From assembly GCA_016215445.1 (NCBI GenBank), contig JACRJL010000003.1, positions 466,924-530,923 on the forward strand: DNA of 64,000 bases, read 5' to 3'. Both the position numbers and the translations under genes were made by a program. The notes beneath the pieces were generated by a model that was given only the letters and a program-made list of their open reading frames with translations, had not been told where the DNA came from and ran no database searches. Shown here piece after piece: positions 38,120-48,305 of the stretch. How positions within the stretch are numbered: the first letter of the stretch is position 1; each line of letters opens with the position of its first letter. The stretch comes from Candidatus Roizmanbacteria bacterium. Lineage in GTDB: Bacteria > Patescibacteriota > Microgenomatia > UBA1406 > GWC2-37-13.

Positions 38120-38856
38120 TTACATACGATTTTGACTTAAAAATATTCACCTCATCTCTTATAAATGATGATAAGTTTTTTTCCGGCTTTTCGACTAAGT
38201 CATTGGGCGACGCTAAATACCACGTCGAGAACATCTTCAAATTCTTCGACTCAAATTCTATAAAGTACAAAAAAATAGTAATACCAGAACAGATTCATTC
38301 GATTAATGTAGAAATTTTTAGTTCGAATAAGAATGAGAACCTTGAAAAAATGGAGGAAGTTGATGGGGTAATTACAAAAGAAGAAGGAGCGGTTTTAACT
38401 GTCGTTACTGCAGATTGTTCTCCTCTAGTTTTTGTCGATAAAGAACGAGGTATTATTGCTGTTTCTCACCAGGGTTGGCGGGGCAGTGTAAAAAGGATGG
38501 CACAAAAAATAGTTGAAAAAATGATTGACAGTGGAGCTGATATAAATTCGATAAAAGTTGCTATAGGACCAGCAATAGGAGAATGCTGTTATGACATAGA
38601 CGATGACCGTTATTTTGAATTCCGGGAAGAATTCGATGGTTACACGGAGAAAATATTTCATCACAGAGGTGGTAAATGGCATCTAAACTTGAGTCTTTTA
38701 AACTATCTTCTTCTTGTGGAAAAAGGGGTGAAAAAAGAGAATATAGACTTTTTTCCTTTTTGCACCAAGTGTGATAAAGAACATTTTTTCTCATTCAGAA
38801 GAGACAAAAGATCAGACTTCGGAGAGATGTTTAGCTTCATAATAAAGACCTTATAA
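38116..38856 (+). CDS. pgeF: YfiH/PgeF polyphenol-oxidase-like (cell-wall editing) protein
   Basis: VVTADCSPLVFVDKERGIIAVSHQGWRGSVKRM; AIGPAIGECCYDID. Confidence 0.9.
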   Translation: MITYDFDLKIFTSSLINDDKFFSGFSTKSLGDAKYHVENIFKFFDSNSIKYKKIVIPEQIHSINVEIFSSNKNENLEKMEEVDGVITKEEGAVLTVVTADCSPLVFVDKERGIIAVSHQGWRGSVKRMAQKIVEKMIDSGADINSIKVAIGPAIGECCYDIDDDRYFEFREEFDGYTEKIFHHRGGKWHLNLSLLNYLLLVEKGVKKENIDFFPFCTKCDKEHFFSFRRDKRSDFGEMFSFIIKTL

Positions 38857-38874
38857 AGTATAATTGGAGGTAGA

Positions 38875-41190
38875 ATGTTGAAACAAGCTAAGAATATATT
38901 TTTCGTCGGAATAAAAGGCGTGGCAATGGCCAATCTGGCCGTGATTCTAAAAAAAATGGGAAAGAGGGTCGACGGCGCCGACATAGATGAGAAATTCATT
39001 ACAGATAGGCTTCTTAAAATCAACAAAATTGCTTGGAAAACAGGATTTACAGTTAAAAACCTTTCCAAAGATACAGACTTGGTTGTCTATTCGGCTGCCC
39101 ATGGCGGGTTAAATAATCCTTTAACGATAGAAGCTGCCAAAAGAAAGATCAAAATTATTTCCCAGGCCGATCTGTTGGGTGAACTAATGGTTGATTTTGA
39201 AACAAAAATCGCCGTTGCCGGCTGCCACGGAAAGACAACCACTTCGTCTTTATTAAGTTATGCACTGAACCGTCTCAAAGCAAATCCATCGTATATAGTT
39301 GGTGTTCCTTTTTTTACAGATTATCAAGGAGCCGATTATAAGGAGAAAAAGTATTTTGTCGTCGAGGCTGATGAATATGGAGTTAATCCTCCTTCTGACA
39401 AGACACCGAAGTTTTTCAAACTCGATCCGGACTGGATTATCGCCACAAACATCGATTTTGACCATCCCGACGTCTACAAAAATATAAAGGAAACAAAAGC
39501 GGCTTTCCTGAAGTTTTTTGGCAGTAAAAAATTAATTCTCTGTCTTGATAATAAGGAAATTATCCAGTCTCTTAAAAGATTTAATAAAGATCAGTATGTC
39601 ACGTATGGTTTTTCAGACAAAGCTGATCATCAAATAACTGATTGGAACACGAATGAAGAAGGTTCGGTCTTTTCTATAAAAGGAATAGGAGAGTTTATAA
39701 TTTCTCTTTTTGGGAAACACAATATTTCAAATGCAACAGCTGTTATAGTACAGCTTTTAAAACTTGGGTTTGAAGTAGAAAAGATTAAGGAAGCAGTCGT
39801 TGGTTTTGGAGGTGCGGAAAGAAGGTCAGAGCTTGTCTATAAAAAAGAAGGAAACTATCTTATGGATGATTATGCTCATCATCCGGTTGAGATCGAAGCG
39901 ACTATCAACTCGGCGAGAGAAAGATTTAAAGGCAAACGTTTAATTGTTGTTTTCCAACCCCATACTTTCTCGAGGACAAACTTTTTACTAAGTGAGTTCA
40001 GGGAAAGCCTGTCTTTGGCTGATATTGGTTTTGTCCTACCTATTTTTGCATCAGCCAGGGAAAATGAAAAACAGTTCAATGTCAGCTCCAAAGATATTGT
40101 CAAAGGGAAAATCAATCTTTTTTACGAAGCATCGAAAATTCAGTTAATCAAAAAGCTTGAAAAGTTGATCAATAAAGGAGACGTAATTTTTACAATGGGA
40201 GCGGGAGATGTTTATAAGTTAAAGAACAATCTAATAAAAATAATAAATAATAAATTACAAATGACAAATAAATATCAAATATCAAATATCAAATTACAAA
40301 AAAACAAAGATATATCTCACTTTCTGACTCTAAGAAATCATGTTAAAGCTGAATATTTTTTTGAGGCAAAGACAAGAGAAGACCTAATAGAAGCTAAACA
40401 ATACTCCCTGAAAAACAATCTTACTTTATTCATGTTAGGTGGCGGAAGTAATTTGGCAGTCCTTAAGCCTGAAATTTCCGGTTTAGTGGTAAAAAACAGC
40501 TATAGGGAACTAGAAATTCTCGAAGAAGAAAAGGAAAAAATAACAATTTCCGTATCGTCAGGGTACCCCGTTTCTTTGTTGATAGCTAAATCAGTTTCTT
40601 CAGGTTGGAAGGGTTTCGAATACCATCAGGGTTTGCCCGGTACGGTGGGAGGAGCCGTCTATATGAATTCGAAATGGACAAAACCGTTGATTTACTTCGG
40701 AGACGACCTTCTTTATGCCTTTTTGGTTGATAAACGCGGAAAAGTAAAAAAAGTCGAGAGAAGTTATTTTAACTTTGCTTATGACAATTCTATTTTGCAA
40801 AAAACGCACGAGATAGTTCTTAATGCAGTTTTTGAGTTAAAAAAAGCTGAGCCGAAAATATTAAAAGAAAAAGCGGCCTGGGCTCTCGATTATAGAAAAA
40901 AAACTCAACCTTTCGGTATCGCTTCTTCAGGTTGTTTCTTCAGAAATATTTCCAACAAGGAAAAAGAAAAAATGAATCTGCCAACGACATCGGCAGGTTA
41001 CCTGATTGACAGAGCTGGTTTAAAAAATTATTCGGTGGGTGACTTCTTTGTTTCACCTATCCACGCCAATTTTATTATTAACAAGGGAAAAGGTAAAAGA
41101 GAAGACTTGGTTAAACTATTAAATATAATTAAGTCAAAAGTAAGGGAGAAGTTTGGTATAGAATTGAAAGAGGAAGTTATAGTTGTTTAA
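38875..41190 (+). CDS. MurC-MurB fusion: UDP-N-acetylmuramate-alanine ligase plus UDP-N-acetylenolpyruvoylglucosamine reductase
   Basis: MurC AGCHGKTTTSSLLSYAL, DDYAHHPVEIEAT, FTMGAGDVYKL; MurB LGGGSNLAVL, GLPGTVGGAVYMNS, SSGCFFRN, SAGYLIDRAGLK; one uninterrupted 771-aa frame. Confidence 0.93.
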   Translation: MLKQAKNIFFVGIKGVAMANLAVILKKMGKRVDGADIDEKFITDRLLKINKIAWKTGFTVKNLSKDTDLVVYSAAHGGLNNPLTIEAAKRKIKIISQADLLGELMVDFETKIAVAGCHGKTTTSSLLSYALNRLKANPSYIVGVPFFTDYQGADYKEKKYFVVEADEYGVNPPSDKTPKFFKLDPDWIIATNIDFDHPDVYKNIKETKAAFLKFFGSKKLILCLDNKEIIQSLKRFNKDQYVTYGFSDKADHQITDWNTNEEGSVFSIKGIGEFIISLFGKHNISNATAVIVQLLKLGFEVEKIKEAVVGFGGAERRSELVYKKEGNYLMDDYAHHPVEIEATINSARERFKGKRLIVVFQPHTFSRTNFLLSEFRESLSLADIGFVLPIFASARENEKQFNVSSKDIVKGKINLFYEASKIQLIKKLEKLINKGDVIFTMGAGDVYKLKNNLIKIINNKLQMTNKYQISNIKLQKNKDISHFLTLRNHVKAEYFFEAKTREDLIEAKQYSLKNNLTLFMLGGGSNLAVLKPEISGLVVKNSYRELEILEEEKEKITISVSSGYPVSLLIAKSVSSGWKGFEYHQGLPGTVGGAVYMNSKWTKPLIYFGDDLLYAFLVDKRGKVKKVERSYFNFAYDNSILQKTHEIVLNAVFELKKAEPKILKEKAAWALDYRKKTQPFGIASSGCFFRNISNKEKEKMNLPTTSAGYLIDRAGLKNYSVGDFFVSPIHANFIINKGKGKREDLVKLLNIIKSKVREKFGIELKEEVIVV

Positions 41191-41191
41191 T

Positions 41192-42514
41192 ATGGAAGAT
41201 TCATACATTATTAGAGGCGGAAAAAAATTAAGCGGAGAAGTCACCTTGTCAGGGGCAAAAAATGCCGCTTTGAAGATGATTATAGCCTCTCTTTTGTTTA
41301 ATGAAAAAGTCGTTCTTGAAAACGTTCCTCGGATCAACGATGTCGTTGAACTATTGCATTTAATCAGATCTTTGGGTGCGAGCGCGGACTTTATCGATAA
41401 AAACAGGATAGAGATTGATCCGACCTCATTAAATCAAAATAAAGTCGACCTGCTTCATGCTTCCAAGATAAGGGTTTCTTTCATGTTATTTGCACCTTTG
41501 CTTTATAAATTTGGAAACTGTCTTGTTCCCAATCCAGGAGGCTGTAGGATCGGCGCCCGCCCAATCGACAGGATTGTCGATGGGATGAAAAATCTGGGAG
41601 TGGAAATAAGATATATTTCCAGAACTGGTTTTTATGAAGCAAAGCTTCCTGATAAACCAAGAGGGAGCTTCACGTTTAATAAACCTAGTCACACAGGGAC
41701 GGAACTTTTGATCATGCTTTCAGTTTTCGGCAAAGATAGAATTATTTTGGAAAATTGCGCCAATGAGCCGGAAATAGATAACCTGATTGATTTTTTAAAT
41801 CAAAGCGGAGCAAAAATAACCAAAAATAATAGTCGGATAGAAATCGACGGCGTTGCAAAGCTCAAATTTAGTCACCCCTTTAAAATCATCCCAGATCGTA
41901 ACGAAGCCATTACCTATGTTTGCTTAACACTGGCAACAGGAGGAAGTTTACTTTTAAAAGACCTGCCAATTGAAAGTATCGGTATATTTGTTGATAAACT
42001 AAGACAGGCGGGCGTTGAAGTAAAAGAGTCGCCGGAAGGACTTTTTTTCAGGAGAGGTCAACATCTCAAAGCAGTTAACATAGAAACTACTCCTCATCCG
42101 GGTTTTATGACAGACTGGCAGCCTAACTGGGCAGTCATGATGACCCAGGCAAACGGAAAATCAATCATCCATGAACGTGTTTTTGAAAATAGGTTTTCCT
42201 ATGTAGAAGAACTGAAAAAACTAGGTGCGAAAATCAAATTTATAGATGCAAAAGTTGAAAATCCAAGCGATTTCTACTTTTTTAACTACAAAAAAGGTAG
42301 AAATTACAGTCAAACGGTTGAAATAGATGGGCCAGTCAGACTTCATGGCGGCATTTTAAATATCGCCGATCTTAGAGCCGGCGCCAGCTTGGCCACAGCC
42401 GCTTTAGCTTCAGAGGGCGAATCAGCCGTCAACGGCGTCTCCATCTTAGAGCGCGGTTATGAGGACTTTGTGAAAAAGGTCGGTAATTTAGGCGGAGAGA
42501 TAAAGAAGATTTAA
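41192..42514 (+). CDS. murA: UDP-N-acetylglucosamine 1-carboxyvinyltransferase
   Basis: GGKKLSGEVTLSGAKNAALKMIIASLL; NPGGCRIGARPIDRIVDGMKNLG; HPGFMTDWQPNW; DLRAGASLATAALASEG. Confidence 0.95.
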   Translation: MEDSYIIRGGKKLSGEVTLSGAKNAALKMIIASLLFNEKVVLENVPRINDVVELLHLIRSLGASADFIDKNRIEIDPTSLNQNKVDLLHASKIRVSFMLFAPLLYKFGNCLVPNPGGCRIGARPIDRIVDGMKNLGVEIRYISRTGFYEAKLPDKPRGSFTFNKPSHTGTELLIMLSVFGKDRIILENCANEPEIDNLIDFLNQSGAKITKNNSRIEIDGVAKLKFSHPFKIIPDRNEAITYVCLTLATGGSLLLKDLPIESIGIFVDKLRQAGVEVKESPEGLFFRRGQHLKAVNIETTPHPGFMTDWQPNWAVMMTQANGKSIIHERVFENRFSYVEELKKLGAKIKFIDAKVENPSDFYFFNYKKGRNYSQTVEIDGPVRLHGGILNIADLRAGASLATAALASEGESAVNGVSILERGYEDFVKKVGNLGGEIKKI

Positions 42515-42531
42515 TTTGATAAAATTGACTT

Positions 42532-43806
42532 ATGAGAAAGATAAAAAACGCTCTTTTGTTGGCCGGAGGCGATAGCACAAGGTTTTGGCCACTTGAAAAT
42601 AAAAATCTTTATTCTTTTTTGGGAAAACCTTTGATTCTTCATCAAATTGAAAAGATTTCCTTATTTGTTGAGAATATTTTTATTGTTGTTCATAAAGAAA
42701 ACGCCGTAGCCGTGAAAAGGCTTGTAGACAACGCTAATTTACTGGTAAAAATCGAAATTGTCATTCAAAAAGACGACTTTTCCGGTCAGGCCGGTGCCGT
42801 TTTTTCAGTCAAAAATCTGGTTCGTGGCGAAACTATAATATTAAATGCTAACGATCTGGTTGACTATTCTGCAATTGAAAAAATCACACAAACACCGGCT
42901 CATAAAAACAAAGTAATCCTTTTCGGAAAAAAAGTAAACGAATATTTTCCAGGCGGATATTTCAAGTTTGATAGTAATGAAAACGTTGAGAAGATAGTTG
43001 AAAAACCAGGGAAAGATAAGATGCCTTCCAATATAACTAAACTTGTAGTCGACTACTATTCTGATATAGACAATCTAGTTAAAGCCATAGAAAAAGTTAA
43101 AACGAACGAAGACAATCATTATGAAATTGCCTTAAATCACCTGCTTGATTCGGGAGTTGAAAAAACCTACTTTATTTATGAGGGGTTTTGGGTGAGTCTT
43201 AAATATCCGTGGCACATTTTATCAATGTTAAAATTGTTTCTGGGAATGATTAAAACGAGCGACATTTCTTCAACGGCGGAAATATCGAAAAAAGCGATTA
43301 TTTCCGGACCGGTTGTTATTGGAGACAACGTCAAAATTGGCGATTTTGCCAAGATATCCGGACCAGTCTTTATTGGAGACAATAGCACAATAGGTGACTA
43401 TTCCCTTATTAGGGAAAGTCAGATTGGTGAAGACTGTTTGATCGGTTCTTATAATGAAGTAGCCCGCTCCTATATTGGTAATAAGGTATTTCTCCACCGA
43501 AATTATGTCGGTGATTCAGTTTTGGCCGATGAAGTAATTATGGGAGCTCAGGCAGTGACAGCTAATTTGAGATTTGACGGTGAGACGATTAATTCATACG
43601 TAGACGATGACAAAGTCGATACTTATCTATCGAAAATGGGTGCTGTTGTCGGTAGACAAGCCAAGATCGGTGTCAACGCGACAATCACGCCAGGCGTGAA
43701 AATCGGCAAAAAAACCTGGGTCGGCCCTGGAGAGATAGTCAGGTATGATTTGGAAGACAAAACTTATTTAAGCGACGGTGAAGAGAAAGAAAATTTATAT
43801 GAATAA
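42532..43806 (+). CDS. Sugar nucleotidyltransferase with left-handed beta-helix domain (GlmU-like)
   Basis: NALLLAGGDSTRFWPLENKNLYSFLGKPLILHQIEKI plus C-terminal hexapeptide repeats. Confidence 0.85.
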   Translation: MRKIKNALLLAGGDSTRFWPLENKNLYSFLGKPLILHQIEKISLFVENIFIVVHKENAVAVKRLVDNANLLVKIEIVIQKDDFSGQAGAVFSVKNLVRGETIILNANDLVDYSAIEKITQTPAHKNKVILFGKKVNEYFPGGYFKFDSNENVEKIVEKPGKDKMPSNITKLVVDYYSDIDNLVKAIEKVKTNEDNHYEIALNHLLDSGVEKTYFIYEGFWVSLKYPWHILSMLKLFLGMIKTSDISSTAEISKKAIISGPVVIGDNVKIGDFAKISGPVFIGDNSTIGDYSLIRESQIGEDCLIGSYNEVARSYIGNKVFLHRNYVGDSVLADEVIMGAQAVTANLRFDGETINSYVDDDKVDTYLSKMGAVVGRQAKIGVNATITPGVKIGKKTWVGPGEIVRYDLEDKTYLSDGEEKENLYE

Positions 43807-44776
43807 TAAAAAAATTACAGTAATAGGCGGAGGAACAGGAACTTTTGTTGTTTTATCAGGACTTAAAGATTACCAGTTGGATCTTTCTGTTGTTGTTTCC
43901 ATGATGGATTCTGGCGGATCAACCGGTAAACTTCGGGATCAATTGGGTGTTCTACCTCCTGGAGACCTTCGTCAGTGTTTGGTGGCTTTGTCGGACGCGC
44001 CAATTCTTTGGAGAAAACTTTTTCTATATCGATTTGAAACAGGAGATTTTAAAGGACACAACTTTGGCAATCTTTTTTTGGCCGCGCTTGAAAAAGTCAG
44101 TACATCTTACGATGAGGCAATTCAAACTGCTTCATATGTTTTAAAAACCAAAGGAAAAGTAATTCCTGTTACGCACGATAAACTCCATTTGGCAGCTGAG
44201 TATGAAAACGGAAAAATCGTTACCGGAGAAGGATTGATAGACGAAAATCATGCCGAATCTTCTAAGATTAAAAGGGCATATTTGACACCGAGTGGAGCAG
44301 CCAATGTTAAAGCGATCGAAACAATTGAAAATTCCGATTATATTATTGTTGGACCGGGCGATCTTTATACAAGCATCATTCCTGTTCTTTTGGTTGAGGG
44401 CATAGGCGAAGCAATCATGAAAAGTAAAGCAAAAATAATATTTATCATGAATCTAATGACTAAATCAGGTCAGACTACTAAATATAAAGCCTCCGATCAT
44501 TTAATGGATTTGAAAAAATATCTAGGAAAGGATCCAGATTTTATTCTAATAAATAATTCCCCGATCGTCGCGGATATTTTGAGTTCCTATAAAAAGTATA
44601 ATGAAGAAGAAGTGATAAACGATTTAAAAGATCATAATGGTTATAAAACAATTAAAGGAGACTTAATAGACAACAATCAGGTGGAAAAAAGCTCTGCCGA
44701 TGTACTATATAGAAGTATTTTGAGGCACGATTCAAAAAAGATTGCCGAAGTCTTAAACAAAATTTTTTATGCTTAA
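43799..44776 (+). CDS. YvcK/gluconeogenesis-factor (CofD-like) protein
   Basis: KITVIGGGTGTFVVLSGLK...SMMDSGGSTGKLRDQLGVLPPGDLRQCLVALSD. Confidence 0.92.
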   Translation: MNNKKITVIGGGTGTFVVLSGLKDYQLDLSVVVSMMDSGGSTGKLRDQLGVLPPGDLRQCLVALSDAPILWRKLFLYRFETGDFKGHNFGNLFLAALEKVSTSYDEAIQTASYVLKTKGKVIPVTHDKLHLAAEYENGKIVTGEGLIDENHAESSKIKRAYLTPSGAANVKAIETIENSDYIIVGPGDLYTSIIPVLLVEGIGEAIMKSKAKIIFIMNLMTKSGQTTKYKASDHLMDLKKYLGKDPDFILINNSPIVADILSSYKKYNEEEVINDLKDHNGYKTIKGDLIDNNQVEKSSADVLYRSILRHDSKKIAEVLNKIFYA

Positions 44777-45119
44777 ACGACACACAATATCTATTGGTCA
44801 TGCTGTTGATGGTTTAAGGTGGGCTTTGAAAACCCAGCCTAATTATAGAATTCATATTACTTTGTCTCTCTTGGCGATTATTTTAGGGATGCTTTTAAAG
44901 GTCTCTTATCTTGAGTTTCTAATAATAATTTTTTTAATTACGGTTGGTCTAGTTATAGAAACACTTAATACAGGTCTTGAGCAGACAACAGACGCAATAG
45001 ACCGTAAGATCAGGGAAGATATAAAAATCGCCAAGGATGTTGCTGCTGCAGCTATGCTTATTTATGCCATAGGTTCTTTTATAATCGCTTGTTTTATTTT
45101 TATCCCTAAATTTTTTTAA
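44769..45119 (+). CDS. dgkA: Diacylglycerol/undecaprenol kinase (DgkA-type)
   Basis: AVDGLRWALKTQPNYRIHITLSL; ETLNTGLEQTTDAIDRKIREDIKIAKDVAAAAML. Confidence 0.9.
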   Translation: MLKRHTISIGHAVDGLRWALKTQPNYRIHITLSLLAIILGMLLKVSYLEFLIIIFLITVGLVIETLNTGLEQTTDAIDRKIREDIKIAKDVAAAAMLIYAIGSFIIACFIFIPKFF

Positions 45120-45120
45120 T

Positions 45121-46161
45121 ATGACGTCAATTTATTTACTAGCAGTTTCGGCTTCTTTTTTTTTGAACTTTATTTTTATCATTCCTTTTATTGATTTTCT
45201 TTATAAATTAAAATTCCAGAGAGCCGCCCAAAAAACCAAAGACATTTTCAACCGTCCGACTCCCATATTTGATAAGTACAACGAACACAAAAAAGGGACT
45301 CCAGTCGGAGGTGGTATTATAGTTTTGGCAACTACTACCTTAGTTTTTTTTCTCTTTATTTTCTTATACTGGTTTTTTCGGCAAAAAATTCTTACAAACT
45401 ATCCGTCGATAGCCTCGGAGATTAAGATCATTCTTTTCGCATTCATTTCTTTCGGTCTTCTCGGGTTACTGGACGATTTAAATAAGATTTTCTTGTGGAA
45501 AAAGAACGGTTTTTTTGGATTACGGTTCAGGCATAAAGCCATATTGGAGGCGATTCTTTCCGTTATCATATCCTACTGGCTTTTTCAGGACTTGAAGATT
45601 TCTTTCATTCACGTTCCTTTTTTCGGCGTCTTTAATCTTGGTTATTTTTACATTTTGTTTTCTTCCCTTATCATCATGGCTTTTGCCAATGCAGTCAATA
45701 TAAGTGACGGTCTGGATGGTTTGGCAGGAGGAATAATTAGTTTTGCATTGATCGGATTTTGGGTCGTTTCAAGAAGCATTCTTGACGTTCCCACCTCTCT
45801 TTTCATTGCCGCTTGGTTGGGAGGTCTTCTTGCTTTTCTTTATTTCAATATCTACCCGGCGAGAATAATCATGGGTGATACAGGAGCACTTTCTTTCGGG
45901 GCTACTTTTGCCGTTATAGGTTTGATACTGGGAAAAGCCTTTGCTCTTCCAATTATGGGAGGTGTCTTTGTCATCGAGGCTGGTTCGTCTCTTATTCAAC
46001 TTATAGGCAAGAAGTTTTTGAAAAGAAAAATTTTTCCAGTGGCTCCGTTTCACCTCTATCTTCAAAATAAAGGTTGGGAGGAACCGAAAATCGTCATGCG
46101 TCTATGGTTAATCTCTATTATCTTTGTCATCTTCGGATTGATGATCGCCTTCATGAAATGA
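45121..46161 (+). CDS. mraY: Phospho-N-acetylmuramoyl-pentapeptide transferase MraY
   Basis: GTPVGGGIIVL, LLGLLDDLNKI, NAVNISDGLDGLAGG, MGDTGALSFG, APFHLYLQNKGWEEPKIVMRLW. Confidence 0.95.
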   Translation: MTSIYLLAVSASFFLNFIFIIPFIDFLYKLKFQRAAQKTKDIFNRPTPIFDKYNEHKKGTPVGGGIIVLATTTLVFFLFIFLYWFFRQKILTNYPSIASEIKIILFAFISFGLLGLLDDLNKIFLWKKNGFFGLRFRHKAILEAILSVIISYWLFQDLKISFIHVPFFGVFNLGYFYILFSSLIIMAFANAVNISDGLDGLAGGIISFALIGFWVVSRSILDVPTSLFIAAWLGGLLAFLYFNIYPARIIMGDTGALSFGATFAVIGLILGKAFALPIMGGVFVIEAGSSLIQLIGKKFLKRKIFPVAPFHLYLQNKGWEEPKIVMRLWLISIIFVIFGLMIAFMK

Positions 46162-46173
46162 TAAAATAGAAAT

Positions 46174-47487
46174 ATGGAGCAATATCAAGGCAAAAAAATA
46201 CTTGTCGTTGGACTTGGTTTGCAGGGAGGGGGAGTTGGGATAGCCAAGTTTTTTTCCGAGCTTGGAGCTAAAGTAACAGTCACTGACAAAAAAACGGAAA
46301 AAGAACTGGCTTCTTCACTTGAGGCTTTGAAGGATTATTCAATCACTTTTAGATTGGGTGGTCATAACATGAATGATTTTTTAGAAGCAGATATGATTTT
46401 TAAGGGGCCTTCGGTTCTTTGGTCGGCTCCGGAAGTTGTTGCTGCCGAAAAAAAAGGAATTCCAATTGAGATGGAGTTGAGTTTTTTTTCAGAAAATTTT
46501 CCAGGACGAATAATCGGAGTTACAGGAACAAGAGGAAAGTCCACTATCACGCGGCTCTTATTTGATCTTTTAAAACAATCGGGTTTTCCTGTTTTATTAG
46601 GTGGCGGGCTACCGGGGATTTCTACAATTAACTACTTGAAAACTTTAGGAAAAGATGATTGGATAGTAATGGAAATCTCCTCTTGGGCTTTGTCGGGATT
46701 TCATCGCAAAAAAATCAGTCCACATATTGCGGTTTTTTCGAACATCTATCCAGACCACCTGAATTACTACAAAACTATGGATGATTATTTATATGACAAA
46801 AAAGCCGTATTTATGTATCAAAATGAAAATGACTTTCTTATCGTCAACAAATCACTTTTAAATATTGTCAGCACTTCAAAATCAAAAATCTTTCCATTTG
46901 ACAGATACGGATTTCCAAGTAAATTGATTTACTTAAAAGGCGACCATAATCTGGAGAACGCGGCGGCTGCTTTGCAGGTGGCAAAAATTCTTAATATAGA
47001 TGAAAAAAAATCGATTGATTTCATTTCGAGTTATAAAGGCCTGCCATATAGACAGGAAATTATCGGTCGGAAAGAAGATATAATTTTTGTCAACGATACG
47101 ACATCGACAACACCCATTGCCACTATCAAAGCGATTGATTCTTTTAAAGACAAGAAAACAGTTTTAATTTTGGGAGGAAATTCTAAAAATCTTCCATACG
47201 AAGGTTTGTTAGCCGAACTAAACAAAGTGGAAAAAATTGTATTATTAGCTGGATCTTTTACTAACCAAATCATAGATGATCTAAGAGCTTCTATGTCGGA
47301 TAAAATTAGTTTAAGAATCTATGATGATTTGGAAGAAGCAGTAAAAGAAGCGTACAGGATTGCCAGAGAAATCAATTCAACCTGTATACTTTTTTCCCCA
47401 GCGGCAACTTCGTTCGCCATGTTCAATAATGAATTTCATCGAGGTGAGGAGTTTAATAAAATTGCTAAAAAAATAATTAAACTATGA
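46174..47487 (+). CDS. murD: UDP-N-acetylmuramoylalanine-D-glutamate ligase
   Basis: VGLGLQGGGVGIAKFFSELGAKVTVTD; GVTGTRGKSTITRLL; NIYPDHLNYY; FVNDTTSTTPIATIKAI. Confidence 0.93.
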   Translation: MEQYQGKKILVVGLGLQGGGVGIAKFFSELGAKVTVTDKKTEKELASSLEALKDYSITFRLGGHNMNDFLEADMIFKGPSVLWSAPEVVAAEKKGIPIEMELSFFSENFPGRIIGVTGTRGKSTITRLLFDLLKQSGFPVLLGGGLPGISTINYLKTLGKDDWIVMEISSWALSGFHRKKISPHIAVFSNIYPDHLNYYKTMDDYLYDKKAVFMYQNENDFLIVNKSLLNIVSTSKSKIFPFDRYGFPSKLIYLKGDHNLENAAAALQVAKILNIDEKKSIDFISSYKGLPYRQEIIGRKEDIIFVNDTTSTTPIATIKAIDSFKDKKTVLILGGNSKNLPYEGLLAELNKVEKIVLLAGSFTNQIIDDLRASMSDKISLRIYDDLEEAVKEAYRIAREINSTCILFSPAATSFAMFNNEFHRGEEFNKIAKKIIKL

Positions 47488-48305
47488 ATATAGGCGTTTT
47501 TGACTCAGGTTTGGGAGGGTTGACAATTTTTAAATCTTTATTGGAGAATTTACCTGAATATAATTACATCTATTTAGGAGACAACGCCAGGGTCCCTTAC
47601 GGAAACAGGTCACAGGAAATCATCTATCAATTTACAAAAGAGGCGATCGATTTTTTGTTCAAACAAAACTGTCAGCTAATCATTCTTGCCTGTAATACAG
47701 CCACTTCAACTTCATTACATAAGATACAGCAAGAGTATCTTCCAAAATTTTATCCCGACCGAAGAGTTTTAGGCGTAATAAAACCAGTAACTGAGAAAAT
47801 AACAGACAGAAATTTTAAAAAAATCGGGGTGATAGGAACTAAGGCCACGATAAACTCCGGAGCCTTTACTCGGGAAATCAAAAAAACACTTCCTGATGCT
47901 TTAATTCTTCAGCAGTCCTGTCCGCTTTTAGTCCCTTACATCGAAGACTCCGGAAGAAATGATAAAGTTCTTCAACTTATTTTAAAAGAGTATTTAGCTG
48001 GACTAAAGAAAGAAAATATTGACAGTTTGGTTCTGGCGTGTACTCATTATGAAATTATAAAAAAAGAAATCCAGAGGGAAATTGGCCCTCAAGTCGAAGT
48101 AATTTCCGAGGGAAAAATTGTCGCGGATAAATTGAGGAGTTATTTGACAAAACATTTGGATATAGAAAAAAAACTTGAAAAGAAAAAACAGAGAACTTAT
48201 TTTGTAACAGACTTGAGTCAGGATTTTAAAAAACTGATGCGGCTTTTTTTAGGTTCTCATGCAAACGAAGCCTCGATTAAACAAATTAAAATAGACAATG
48301 GTTAA
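47484..48305 (+). CDS. murI: Glutamate racemase
   Basis: IGVFDSGLGGLTIFKSL, YLGDNARVPYGNRS, ILACNTATSTSL, VLACTHYEII. Confidence 0.95.
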   Translation: MNIGVFDSGLGGLTIFKSLLENLPEYNYIYLGDNARVPYGNRSQEIIYQFTKEAIDFLFKQNCQLIILACNTATSTSLHKIQQEYLPKFYPDRRVLGVIKPVTEKITDRNFKKIGVIGTKATINSGAFTREIKKTLPDALILQQSCPLLVPYIEDSGRNDKVLQLILKEYLAGLKKENIDSLVLACTHYEIIKKEIQREIGPQVEVISEGKIVADKLRSYLTKHLDIEKKLEKKKQRTYFVTDLSQDFKKLMRLFLGSHANEASIKQIKIDNG

